Assembly (NCBI GenBank): GCA_902622625.1
Contig: CACNQS010000009.1
Span: forward strand, 1-50,747
Source: an uncultured Prochlorococcus sp.
GTDB taxonomy: Bacteria > Cyanobacteriota > Cyanobacteriia > PCC-6307 > Cyanobiaceae
Length of the DNA: 50,747 nucleotides
Direction: 5' to 3'
Shown: positions 1 to 8,585 of the stretch, one piece after another
Position numbering within the stretch: the first letter of the stretch is position 1
How the letters are laid out: every line of letters begins with the position of its first letter
Translations under genes and position numbers: made by a program
Notes under the pieces: model-generated
What the model saw: only the letters and a program-made list of their open reading frames with translations
The model's database searches: none
What the model was told of the DNA's origin: nothing

Positions 1-96
1 TATTTTAGAATTCTCATCTACAGATTTAATTAAACTTATTAAAATTATTTGACCACCCCCTAGATAAGAATATTGATCAATAAATGTAATTTTCAT
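1..96 (-). CDS. Glycosyltransferase family 4-like protein, N-terminus only (runs off left edge)
   Basis: An ATG at 96 opens a frame of 32 codons that is still open at the window edge. It begins MKITFIDQYSYLGGGQIIL, the form of a GT4 N-terminus: a short beta strand followed by a glycine-rich turn with GGGQ, where the nucleotide-sugar transferase contacts its acceptor side. It is divergent from the DUF3431 gene across about 90 bases. The call rests on the N-terminal motif and on the surrounding sugar genes, so the specific activity is unknown. Confidence 0.5.
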   Translation of the reverse strand, partial: MKITFIDQYSYLGGGQIILISLIKSVDENSKI

Positions 97-188
97 ATTT
101 AGAACATTCCTATTTTAATTTTTCAAAAAAAATCATCATATTAACTTTCAAGATATATTATGGTTTAATATTCAAACAGTTTTTTATT

Positions 189-899
189 TTGTCAACAATT
201 ATTATTGCAAGGTACAATGAAGATCTGAATTGGCTCTCAAAATATAAAAAATTAAAAATAATTATTTACAACAAGGGAGAGGAATCTTACTTCTATGGCA
301 AAAACAAAGTAATTAATTTACCTAATATTGGCAGGGAGTCACATACATGGCTTCACCATATCGTAACAAATTACGAAGAATTAGATAAAGTAAATATATT
401 TCTTCAAGGGAGGATAGACGATCTTGGAGCATTAGCTTATCAGGACTTATACAAATATATAGAAGAATGCAACCGGAAAGGATTTTCAGTAAGTAGATAT
501 GGAATATTAGGACCGTTTCATTGGAATAAATATTTAGGGCTTGAAGATAATTCAAAATACAATTTAAAAATAAAAAATAAATCTCTCAAAGAACCAAAAA
601 TAAGTTTTAAAGAATTAGCAAAAATATTTACTAATAATATTCCATTATTTACTGTAACTAGTTATGGAGGATGTTTTGCTGTTTCTAGAAATTTAATAAG
701 GCAACATGACATTTCAGTCTACAAAAAATTATTAGATATTTTGTCAAATAATGATAACCCTCTCGAAGGTCACTATATGGAGAGATTATGGTGCTATTTA
801 TTTACAAAAAATAGATATCTTCTAAGAGGTTTTAGAGATGTTCTACTGACAAAATATGAAAAAAACTTTTCAAATTATTCAAAATCTAATAAATTATGA
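189..899 (+). CDS. DUF3431 domain protein
   Basis: A 236-residue soluble protein with a TTG start. Its N-terminus, IIIARYNEDLNWL, is the characteristic opening of the DUF3431 family, which is found beside sugar genes in bacteria and fungi and has no established reaction. A central GRIDDLG segment, an HWNKY segment and a C-terminal GGCFAVSR...EGHYMERLW stretch resemble the acceptor half of small GT-A-like enzymes, but this is inference. No signal peptide or membrane helix is seen. It lies directly upstream of manC in the same direction and is probably co-transcribed with it. Confidence 0.7.
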   Translation: MSTIIIARYNEDLNWLSKYKKLKIIIYNKGEESYFYGKNKVINLPNIGRESHTWLHHIVTNYEELDKVNIFLQGRIDDLGALAYQDLYKYIEECNRKGFSVSRYGILGPFHWNKYLGLEDNSKYNLKIKNKSLKEPKISFKELAKIFTNNIPLFTVTSYGGCFAVSRNLIRQHDISVYKKLLDILSNNDNPLEGHYMERLWCYLFTKNRYLLRGFRDVLLTKYEKNFSNYSKSNKL

Positions 900-924
900 T
901 TATATAGGAAAATTAGTAATAAAT

Positions 925-2364
925 ATGAGTAATAATCCAGTTATTCCAGTAATTTTATGTGGAGGCTCTGGGACTAGGCTATGGCCATTATCTAGAAAGA
1001 GTTTCCCAAAACAATATCTTTCATTAAGTTCCTTAAATCAGAGATCATTGCTCCAAACAACGATAGATAGATTAACTGGATTATGCAATTTATTAAATCC
1101 AATATTAATTTGCAATGAAGAGCATAGATTTATAGTCGCAGAACAAATGAGAGAAATAGATACTAAACCACTATCTATTTTACTAGAGCCTTTTGGTAAG
1201 AATACAGCACCAGCAATAACTTTATCCGCTCTTAAAGCTTTAGAAAATGATAATGATCCAATATTGTTAGTTTTATCCTCTGACCATGAAATAAAAGATA
1301 AAGAAAAATTCTTAGAGGTTATACATAAAGGATTAGATTATGCCAAAAAAGGGGCATTAGTAACTTTTGGAGTAATACCAACCAATCCAAATACTGGGTA
1401 TGGATATATTAAGGCTGAATCACCATTTTTAGATGGAGAAATTATCGGAAAAAAAATTAAGAGATTTACTGAGAAGCCAGATTATAAAACAGCTCTTGAG
1501 TTTGTTAAAGATAAAAGTTTCACTTGGAATAGTGGGATCTTCATATTCAAAGCGAGTGCAATTCTTAAAGAAATTAAAAGCTTTTCTCCGCAAACATTTG
1601 AATCTTGCCAAGAAACAATTCAAAAAAGTAAATTAGATCTTGAATTTCAAAGACTAGACAATAATGCTTTTAATAGTTGTCCAAATATATCAATAGATGT
1701 TGCAGTCATGGAAAAAACTAAAAAAGGAATTGTTTTGCCGCTTGATGTTAGTTGGAGTGACATTGGCAGTTGGGAAGCTGTTTGGGAAACATCTCAAAGG
1801 GATAAAGAAAATAATTATAAAAGAGGAAAAATAATTCTAGAAAATACGAAAAATTGTTATCTAAGGAGTGAGAAAAGATTAATAGTTGGGATAGGACTAG
1901 AAAACCTTATAGTAGTTGAGACTAATGATGCGATATTGATTTCAGATAAAAATCAAACTCAAAAAGTAAAAGATATAGTCAAAATATTAAAGGAAAAAAA
2001 TATTCCTGAAGGTCAAAGTCACAGTAAGATTTTTAGGCCTTGGGGATATTATGAATCTGTAGTAGAGGAATCAAGATGGCAATTAAAATTAATAAACGTT
2101 AAGCCAGGAGAAGAGCTATCTCTTCAAATGCATCATCATAGGTCAGAGCATTGGATTGTTGTAAAAGGTACAGCAAAAGTTGAAATCGAGTCAAATATCT
2201 CTGTACTCTGTGAAAACCAAAGTACTTATATCCCAGTTGGTGCAAAGCACAGATTATCAAATCCTGGAAAGATTCCCTTGTTAATAATAGAAATACAAAA
2301 CGGTGCATATCTTGGTGAGGATGATATTGTAAGGTTTGAAGATAATTATGGTAGATCTAATTAA
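925..2364 (+). CDS. manC: Mannose-1-phosphate guanylyltransferase / mannose-6-phosphate isomerase
   Basis: Bifunctional type II enzyme of about 479 residues that makes GDP-mannose for surface glycans. The N-terminal nucleotidyltransferase domain opens with CGGSGTRLWPLSRKSFPKQY, the signature pyrophosphorylase loop, and has the later TEKPD and SIDVAVMEKT motifs. The C-terminal 110 residues form a cupin isomerase domain with LQMHHHRSEHWIVV, YIPVGAKHR and a final EIQNGAYLGEDDIVR. An ATG at 856 in the same frame would add 23 unrelated residues and overlap the upstream gene by 44 bases, so the ATG at 925 is preferred. Length matches the family. Confidence 0.92.
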   Translation: MSNNPVIPVILCGGSGTRLWPLSRKSFPKQYLSLSSLNQRSLLQTTIDRLTGLCNLLNPILICNEEHRFIVAEQMREIDTKPLSILLEPFGKNTAPAITLSALKALENDNDPILLVLSSDHEIKDKEKFLEVIHKGLDYAKKGALVTFGVIPTNPNTGYGYIKAESPFLDGEIIGKKIKRFTEKPDYKTALEFVKDKSFTWNSGIFIFKASAILKEIKSFSPQTFESCQETIQKSKLDLEFQRLDNNAFNSCPNISIDVAVMEKTKKGIVLPLDVSWSDIGSWEAVWETSQRDKENNYKRGKIILENTKNCYLRSEKRLIVGIGLENLIVVETNDAILISDKNQTQKVKDIVKILKEKNIPEGQSHSKIFRPWGYYESVVEESRWQLKLINVKPGEELSLQMHHHRSEHWIVVKGTAKVEIESNISVLCENQSTYIPVGAKHRLSNPGKIPLLIIEIQNGAYLGEDDIVRFEDNYGRSN

Positions 2365-2469
2365 AAATAATCTTTCAAAAATTTTTAATTATTTTAAAAA
2401 TGAAAAACATAAATTTAATTTTTTTCAAAAAAAATTACCATATTCAAGATACTTTAGATAATTGATATT

Positions 2470-3750
2470 ATGTCTATTCAAATCAAAAACATTTGTTGTA
2501 TTGGTGCAGGATATGTCGGCGGTCCAACAATGTCAGTCATAGCAGATAAATGCCCTGCCTTAACAGTAAATGTTGTGGATATCAACGAAGATAGAATTAA
2601 TTCGTGGAATAATGAAGACCTTGAAAATTTACCTATATTTGAGCCGGGATTAAGTGCAATAATAAAAAAATGTCGGGGTAGAAATCTATTTTTCTCAACA
2701 AAAATAGAAGAAAATGTTGCTTGTGCAGATATAGTATTTATTTCCGTAAATACACCCACCAAAAAAAAAGGACTTGGTGCAGGACAAGCTAGCGACCTCA
2801 AATGGGTGGAAGCATGCGCTAGGCAAGTTGCAAAATTTGCCAAAAACCACACAATAGTTGTTGAAAAAAGTACCCTTCCTGTTAAAACTGCAGAAGTGAT
2901 AAAGAAAATCCTGGAAAGTTCCCATACATTATTAAAAGGAGATCAAAAAAAGTCATTTGATGTATTATCTAATCCTGAATTTCTTGCTGAGGGTACTGCT
3001 ATTAGAGACTTAGAGGAACCTGATAGAGTACTCATTGGAGGTGACAATGAAGAAGCGATTTTGGCACTTAGTTCAATATATAGGGAATGGGTTCCTGAAG
3101 AGAAAATATTGCACACTAATGTCTGGAGTAGTGAACTTGCAAAAATCACTTCAAATGCTTTTTTAGCACAGAGAATAAGCTCCATAAACTCCATAGCTGC
3201 ATTATGTGAATCGACTGGCGCAAATATAAGTGAGGTAGCCAGAGCTATCGGATCAGATAAAAGAATTGGTTCAAAGTTTCTTGATGCGGGGCCTGGTTTT
3301 GGAGGAAGCTGTTTTAAAAAGGATATTCTTAATTTAGTCTACTTATCTTCATTTTTTGGTTTACCTGAGGTAGCAAATTATTGGGAGAGTGTTGTTAAAT
3401 TAAATAATTGGCATCAAAATAGAATTTCCAAATTAATTGTTCAAAAACTTTTTGGAACAATCACGGCAAAAAAAATATGCATATTAGGTTTTGCTTTTAA
3501 AGCGAATACAAATGATACCAGAGAATCTTCTGCTATAAAAATTTGTCGAGACTTAATAGAAGAAGGGGCAAATTTATTTATTCATGATCCAAAAGTCAAA
3601 CCAAGGCAAATAGAATCTGATTTATCTAAAAAAAATTTAAATATCGATGATGAATTTGAAGGCCAATTAAATTATAGAGAAGGGAATTGGTTTTACTCTT
3701 ATAATATTTACGAAGCAGTTAAAGGAGCCGATGCTATTGTAGTTTTTTAA
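2470..3750 (+). CDS. ugd: UDP-glucose 6-dehydrogenase, truncated at the C-terminus
   Basis: NAD-dependent oxidation of UDP-glucose to UDP-glucuronate. The N-terminal Rossmann motif CIGAGYVGGPTMSVIA, the substrate-binding PEFLAEGTAIRDLEEPDRV and the catalytic-cysteine motif GPGFGGSCFKKDI are all present. The protein resembles the eukaryote-like UGDH branch but stops at GADAIVVF (426 residues), where family members continue with T-E-W and some 40 to 80 further residues of the UDP-binding domain. The stop lies in a T6 run, and the next base frame (+1) enters a glycosyltransferase reading frame. A deletion appears to have joined the two genes; activity is doubtful. Confidence 0.85.
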   Translation: MSIQIKNICCIGAGYVGGPTMSVIADKCPALTVNVVDINEDRINSWNNEDLENLPIFEPGLSAIIKKCRGRNLFFSTKIEENVACADIVFISVNTPTKKKGLGAGQASDLKWVEACARQVAKFAKNHTIVVEKSTLPVKTAEVIKKILESSHTLLKGDQKKSFDVLSNPEFLAEGTAIRDLEEPDRVLIGGDNEEAILALSSIYREWVPEEKILHTNVWSSELAKITSNAFLAQRISSINSIAALCESTGANISEVARAIGSDKRIGSKFLDAGPGFGGSCFKKDILNLVYLSSFFGLPEVANYWESVVKLNNWHQNRISKLIVQKLFGTITAKKICILGFAFKANTNDTRESSAIKICRDLIEEGANLFIHDPKVKPRQIESDLSKKNLNIDDEFEGQLNYREGNWFYSYNIYEAVKGADAIVVF

Positions 3751-4690
3751 TATTAATGAAAATGATTTTAAATATAGTAAAAATAATTTTTTAAGTATTT
3801 TAAAAGTATTTAAAAATAATTTTCTGATTTTTTTTAAATATTTTGATCAAATTAAGTCATCTGATTTTATATATTGCAACGCACCTAGGTTATTTATTTT
3901 TTGTGCTATCGCTTCCATTTTTTTAAAGAAAAAAAGTAATTATCATATTCATATCAACTATAATTTCTATGAGTCAATTTTGATCTCATTAATATCTAGA
4001 TTTAAATCTACAAATAAAGTGATTTTTTGTTCAAAATATGTTTTCAATAATTTTAATAAGAATTTGATTCCCTTAAATAAAAAAAAAATATCCATTGTTG
4101 AAAATTCTTTATCAGAAGATTTTTATAATCAAAAATACAAAAATAGATTTGTTATTAATAATCAAAAAAGTTTATTAAAGTTAGCCATAATAGGTACTCT
4201 GAAACCAGAAAAAGGTCAAGATATAGTTCCCGCCTTAGCTAAAAAGTTTCATGAAATTGATTTTTATTTAATAGGTAAAGATAGTAAGGATAATCAAGTA
4301 TGGCTTGATAAATTAAAGAACCAAAAAAGTTCAAATATTTTTTTTCAAACTGAATTGATAGATATTAAGGAATTTATTGATAGAAATCATATCAATGTTT
4401 TTTTAGTGCCCTCAAAATGGGATGAGCCTTTTGGCTTGGTTGCAATTGAAGGCATGTCTTTGTCTTGCATAACAATTGTCTCAAATAGAGGGGGATTAAA
4501 AGACATAGCAAAAAATACTGGTGCATTCATTTATTCAACAGAAATAGAATTGATAGACATTATTAACAATTTAGATTCAACTGAACAAAAACAACTTGCT
4601 GAAATATCTATAAATCAATTCTTAAGAACAAAACATTATTACTCCTTTAAAAAATTTTCTGAAGAAATAAGAAGAAATTTAGTTTTTTGA
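3743..4690 (+). pseudogene. GT4 glycosyltransferase lacking its 5' end
   Basis: The frame is open from 3743 (just after an in-frame stop at 3740-3742) to 4690, about 315 codons, but its first ATG/GTG/TTG codon is the TTG at 3980, in the middle of the N-terminal domain. Recognisable sequence precedes that TTG: SSDFIYCNAPRLFIF and YHIHINYNFYESIL look like the acceptor-domain core of a GT4. The C-terminal donor domain is complete, with GTLKPEKGQD, SKWDEPFGLVAIEGMS (the E-x7-E region) and SNRGGLKD. The first 40 to 60 residues of a normal GT4 are missing and replaced by the truncated ugd in another frame. A shortened product of 236 residues from 3980 is possible but unlikely to be functional. Confidence 0.7.
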
Positions 4691-4713
4691 TTTTATATTA
4701 AATTTAGAATTCT

Positions 4714-6168
4714 TTAATTTATAAATTTTTCAAATAATATAATATTATCTTTTTGGTATTTTTTAAACCATAACTCATTTAAGTTAAGTTCATTCTTAAT
4801 TTTTTCCGCAAATATCTTGTTTGATTGCCAACCAGGATTTTCAAGATCCAAAAGGATTTCATCAAACTCTTCAAAATTATATTTAACATTAGAATCTGTA
4901 AAATTAATATTTTTTCTTCTTGATAAATGTGGGACAAGATCATTAGTAGTTAGTACTGATGAATTTTTATTTATGAGCGTAATTGCTTCTCTTCTAGCTT
5001 TAAAAGATTCGAAATGGCTATGAAAAGGACCTAAATAATAAGTAAAACGTGAAAAAATCAAAAAAGTTAAGATTGACCAGAAAATAATTATTTTTGAGCA
5101 TCTTTTTTGAAACCAAGCAGGATAATTCTTTATGCCTAAAACTATTGAAGGTGATAAGCTTTCTTGAATACTTATTGCAATAAAAGGTACGATGAATAAT
5201 GAGTATTGATGAACAAGATTCTTCATAGGGTATGAATCAGATATTAAATTAAGGGAAATTAATGGCAAAAAAGGCACAAAATTTCCAAGCAATTTAATAC
5301 GTTTTTTATGTAAAACAATATATAAAAAAGGCAAGATAATTAACAATAAATACTCTAAATTGGCCAAGGTAAATATCTGAGTAATTAATTGCCAAATAAT
5401 TTTAGTAAAGGAAAATATATTAAAAACAACTTCTTCTTTCAGTCCAAACTTAGCGGCCTGTCTGAAAATATTAGAATTATCATTTCCATAATATGGGATT
5501 AGAACAAATGCTATTATGTTAAACCACATAATTGATAAAGAAATCAATAAATAACCTGTTTTAATAAAACCTTTGAAAATTAACCAAATACCTAGACCAA
5601 AAACCAAAAATGAATTTGTAATTTTGCAAGATAAAATAAAAAAAATATTTTTTATTAATTTGAATGTAATGTTTGTTTGGTTTAATTTAAAATTTATAAA
5701 TATTTCTAAAACTAGAGGGAAGGCCAACACTTCAGGATGAAAATCAAAAATATTTACGTTAAAAACAATTGGATAAAGTAAAAAAGCAAAATAACTTGCA
5801 TTTAGATTTTTCTTAGATATTTTTGTTAGTTTGGATAATCTATAAAGTGGAAAAATAGATAATGACAAGGCAAAACTCTGTAGAAAAAATAAGAAGTAAG
5901 TTGAGGGTATTATTTTATAAAAAAAAGCTAATGGATAAAGAACTAATGCTCCATGATCACTTAGTATATGAAATCCGAGTAAAGAACTTATTGGTTCTAT
6001 TCCTTTAGAAATAAGATAAATGGCCTGTTCAAAAATTCCTAAATCCCACGATGCAGAATGAAACCAAAAATGTCTTAATGATGAGGCTAAAGTTAAAAAT
6101 AGTGTGCTAAAAATAAAAAATCTATTTTCATTATTTTGCAAGAAATTATATTTTTTTGATTCAATCAT
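4714..6168 (-). CDS. DUF2079 membrane protein, predicted GT-C transferase
   Basis: A polytopic protein of 484 residues with roughly ten hydrophobic segments. The first lumenal loop carries FHSASWDLGIFEQAIY, the DUF2079 hallmark, whose Asp sits where GT-C glycosyltransferases keep their catalytic acid. FDFHPEVLAFPL follows, also typical. The family is predicted, not proven, to use polyprenyl-phosphate sugars. It is 7 bases downstream of the GT2-GtrA gene, which could supply that donor. It is the last gene of the long minus-strand polysaccharide run and converges with the broken GT4 gene. Confidence 0.75.
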   Translation of the reverse strand: MIESKKYNFLQNNENRFFIFSTLFLTLASSLRHFWFHSASWDLGIFEQAIYLISKGIEPISSLLGFHILSDHGALVLYPLAFFYKIIPSTYFLFFLQSFALSLSIFPLYRLSKLTKISKKNLNASYFAFLLYPIVFNVNIFDFHPEVLAFPLVLEIFINFKLNQTNITFKLIKNIFFILSCKITNSFLVFGLGIWLIFKGFIKTGYLLISLSIMWFNIIAFVLIPYYGNDNSNIFRQAAKFGLKEEVVFNIFSFTKIIWQLITQIFTLANLEYLLLIILPFLYIVLHKKRIKLLGNFVPFLPLISLNLISDSYPMKNLVHQYSLFIVPFIAISIQESLSPSIVLGIKNYPAWFQKRCSKIIIFWSILTFLIFSRFTYYLGPFHSHFESFKARREAITLINKNSSVLTTNDLVPHLSRRKNINFTDSNVKYNFEEFDEILLDLENPGWQSNKIFAEKIKNELNLNELWFKKYQKDNIILFEKFIN

Positions 6169-6175
6169 TTTTATC

Positions 6176-7270
6176 TTAATTATTCCAAACTAATCTAGAG
6201 GAAGCAGCATAATTCCAAATGAAAACAATTACTATTCCTGCTAATTGAGATATAAAAGTGTTCGAAAAAATATAAAAGTAAAATGTACTTGTAAGACCAA
6301 CATTTGCTAAAACTGGTAAAGATGAAACTAATAGAAACTTAAGTAAACCAATCAGAAGTGCTCGGCCTTTCAATCTTTTATTTCTAAAAGTCAATAAATT
6401 GTTAATGAGGAAATTGGAAGTTGCTGCAGTTATTACAGCGAGTGGGAGTATTTTAATAAATGAAAAATTCGTAGTCCACATTAAAAAATATAAAACAAAT
6501 AGTTGAACAAAAACTCCAGTTAATCCAACTAAGCCAAAGCTGATTGCTTTTCTCGGAACTAGTCTTCTTAAAAGAGAATGGATTACTGAGATATTAAAAT
6601 CCCAAATAACAGCAATATCTAGTTTTGAACTTCCAAATTTTCTTGGTTGAAAAGTTAAAGGTGACTCTACAATATCTAATTTACCATTACTTATTGAAAG
6701 TAATTCATACAAAAATTTAAAACCATTGACATCTATAACTTTAATATATTCTATGCATTTATTTCTTTTGAAAACGAAGCATCCACTTAAGTAATCTGTA
6801 ACGAATTTGTAGTTATTTGATAAAGTTAATCGTGCTATTTTATTAGCAAAATTCGAACTATTTTCTCTGCTTTTACTTAAACCAAAAATGGAAGATTCAT
6901 CTAAAAATCTACTATTTAATACTAAATCTTTTTTCTCTTTTATTAAAATTTCAATTGAGTCAAATACAGACTTTACTTCATGTTGGCCATCCGAATCCAT
7001 GACTGCAATAAAATCACCGCTAGCATTGAGACAACCTTCTTTGATTGCACTAGAAAGTCCATATCTACCGAATCTACTAATTAATCTAACTTGATAATTT
7101 TTTCTAGAAAACTTCCTTACTAATAAATCTGTTTTATCGTTTGAGTTATCATCAATAACAATTATTTCAATTTGATATTTATTTGTAAAATTAAGAATTT
7201 TTTTAATAATTGGTATAATGTTTTTCTCCTCATTATGAGTTGGTAAAATGAAAGATATATAATTTTGCAT
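6176..7270 (-). CDS. Dolichyl/undecaprenyl-phosphate glycosyltransferase (GT2) fused to GtrA
   Basis: Residues 1 to about 230 are a GT2 domain of the DPM1 type: ISFILPTHNEEKNIIP, IVIDDNSNDKT, the DXD-like MDSDGQHE and FQPRKFGSSKL. This domain transfers mannose or glucose from a nucleotide sugar to polyprenyl phosphate. Residues 235 to 364 form a GtrA domain with four membrane helices, thought to flip or anchor the lipid-linked sugar. The frame could begin at a GTG at 7273, but the adjacent ATG at 7270 is preferred. Domain order and length (364) fit the fused bacterial family. The sugar cannot be told from sequence. Confidence 0.85.
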   Translation of the reverse strand: MQNYISFILPTHNEEKNIIPIIKKILNFTNKYQIEIIVIDDNSNDKTDLLVRKFSRKNYQVRLISRFGRYGLSSAIKEGCLNASGDFIAVMDSDGQHEVKSVFDSIEILIKEKKDLVLNSRFLDESSIFGLSKSRENSSNFANKIARLTLSNNYKFVTDYLSGCFVFKRNKCIEYIKVIDVNGFKFLYELLSISNGKLDIVESPLTFQPRKFGSSKLDIAVIWDFNISVIHSLLRRLVPRKAISFGLVGLTGVFVQLFVLYFLMWTTNFSFIKILPLAVITAATSNFLINNLLTFRNKRLKGRALLIGLLKFLLVSSLPVLANVGLTSTFYFYIFSNTFISQLAGIVIVFIWNYAASSRLVWNN

Positions 7271-7368
7271 CACTTATTCCTATTGAAATCGATAAACTAA
7301 GTAATTTTCATAACCTAAGACTATCAAAATTTGATATTAAAAATAATTGCATATAAAACTTTTTTAAA

Positions 7369-8508
7369 CTAATTAATATCATATTTTTTTAGGAAATCTC
7401 TAGCAATCTTTAGATGTATAGTAACGGCTGGAATCATATCAATATATTTGTAAAGTCCAGTTCGTCCACAAAAAGTAATTTGTTGTTCCTTTTGCGATAA
7501 TTTTTTATATTTTTCGTAGATATTTTTTGATCTTAATGTTTGAATCGGATAGTAATATTCTCCAGGATTATCGTTCATTGAACATGGTTTCTCGTAGGTG
7601 ATAGTTTTATATTTACTAGATGATTTTTCAGAATTAGGTAATAGATCCCATTGTGTTTTTCTAGTGTAGGGAGATTTATCAGTGAAATTTATGACTGATG
7701 ATGGAAAATCATTTGTAATTTCTTTTCTCTCTTCAAAAATAATTGATCTATATGGTAAAGTTCCATATTCATAATTGTAAAATTTATCTATAGGGATACA
7801 TAAAAATGAGTGGTCATAATTTGATAACATTTCTATTTTGAAATTAGTTTGAAGTCTTAAATCTATATTTTTGTGATCAAGCATCTTTTCGATCATCTTA
7901 GTATATCCATATTTTGGTAATGCTTGAAAATTGTCATTAAAGTATCTATCATCTGAATTTGTTCTGATAGGTATTCTTGAACCAATGCTTATAGAAAGTT
8001 TTTCTGGTTTTACACCCCACATTTTTTCTGTATATGGTCTAAAAAATATGTCTGCTAAAATATTCCCAACATTGGCCTCAAAGAATTCATCAGTATTTTT
8101 GGGATTTAATTTACGATTCCTAATAGAATCCAAAAAATTTTTGACTTCTTTTTCACTTGAAAATTTTTTTAAGAAAATATCTTCTAAAGTTACTTGATTT
8201 ATTGGCAAAGGTGTTGTTCTGCCATCAGAAAGTAATGCTCTTACTTTATGTTCATAATTAGTCCAACTGGTAAATCTACTAAGGAATTTAAGTGCTACAG
8301 AATCTTTATTGCAATGTAAAAGATGAGGCCCATATTTATGAATCCTTTCATTATTTTGATTAATAAAGTCAAATAAATTTCCTGCTATATGATCTCTTTT
8401 TTCAATAATTCTTACACTAAAATTTTGTTCAGAAAGGATTCTTGCAATAGTAGCTCCAGCTAAACCTGCTCCAACTATTAATATTTTTTTTTTATAATTT
8501 TTTTTCAA
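7369..8508 (-). CDS. glf: UDP-galactopyranose mutase
   Basis: FAD enzyme that converts UDP-galactopyranose to UDP-galactofuranose, the precursor of Galf residues. The N-terminal dinucleotide fold is ILIVGAGLAGATIARIL, followed by EKRDHIAGN and HKYGPHLLH, diagnostic for Glf. TEKMWGVKPEKL and the C-terminal FCGRTGLYKYIDM match the FAD/substrate site. It is 379 residues, as expected, with a TTG start. It lies between the ABC exporter and the GT2-GtrA gene in the polysaccharide run, so the surface glycan probably contains galactofuranose. Confidence 0.92.
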   Translation of the reverse strand: MKKNYKKKILIVGAGLAGATIARILSEQNFSVRIIEKRDHIAGNLFDFINQNNERIHKYGPHLLHCNKDSVALKFLSRFTSWTNYEHKVRALLSDGRTTPLPINQVTLEDIFLKKFSSEKEVKNFLDSIRNRKLNPKNTDEFFEANVGNILADIFFRPYTEKMWGVKPEKLSISIGSRIPIRTNSDDRYFNDNFQALPKYGYTKMIEKMLDHKNIDLRLQTNFKIEMLSNYDHSFLCIPIDKFYNYEYGTLPYRSIIFEERKEITNDFPSSVINFTDKSPYTRKTQWDLLPNSEKSSSKYKTITYEKPCSMNDNPGEYYYPIQTLRSKNIYEKYKKLSQKEQQITFCGRTGLYKYIDMIPAVTIHLKIARDFLKKYDIN

Positions 8509-8585
8509 AGAGATTATTTTATTTGAATTATATTATCAAATTTAAGGTTGGAGGTATATAAAAAAGTCATGTTATATATGATAAA

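Noticed and set aside
856..924. 23-codon N-terminal extension of manC
   Set aside because: It overlaps the DUF3431 gene and has no similarity to ManC; the ATG at 925 gives the usual N-terminus.
2478..2852. 124-codon frame opposite ugd
   Set aside because: It lies wholly within ugd on the other strand and has no domain, ribosome binding site or neighbour relationship.
3756..3794. Short ATG frame just after the ugd stop
   Set aside because: Twelve codons in the third frame; it does not restore either ugd or the GT4.
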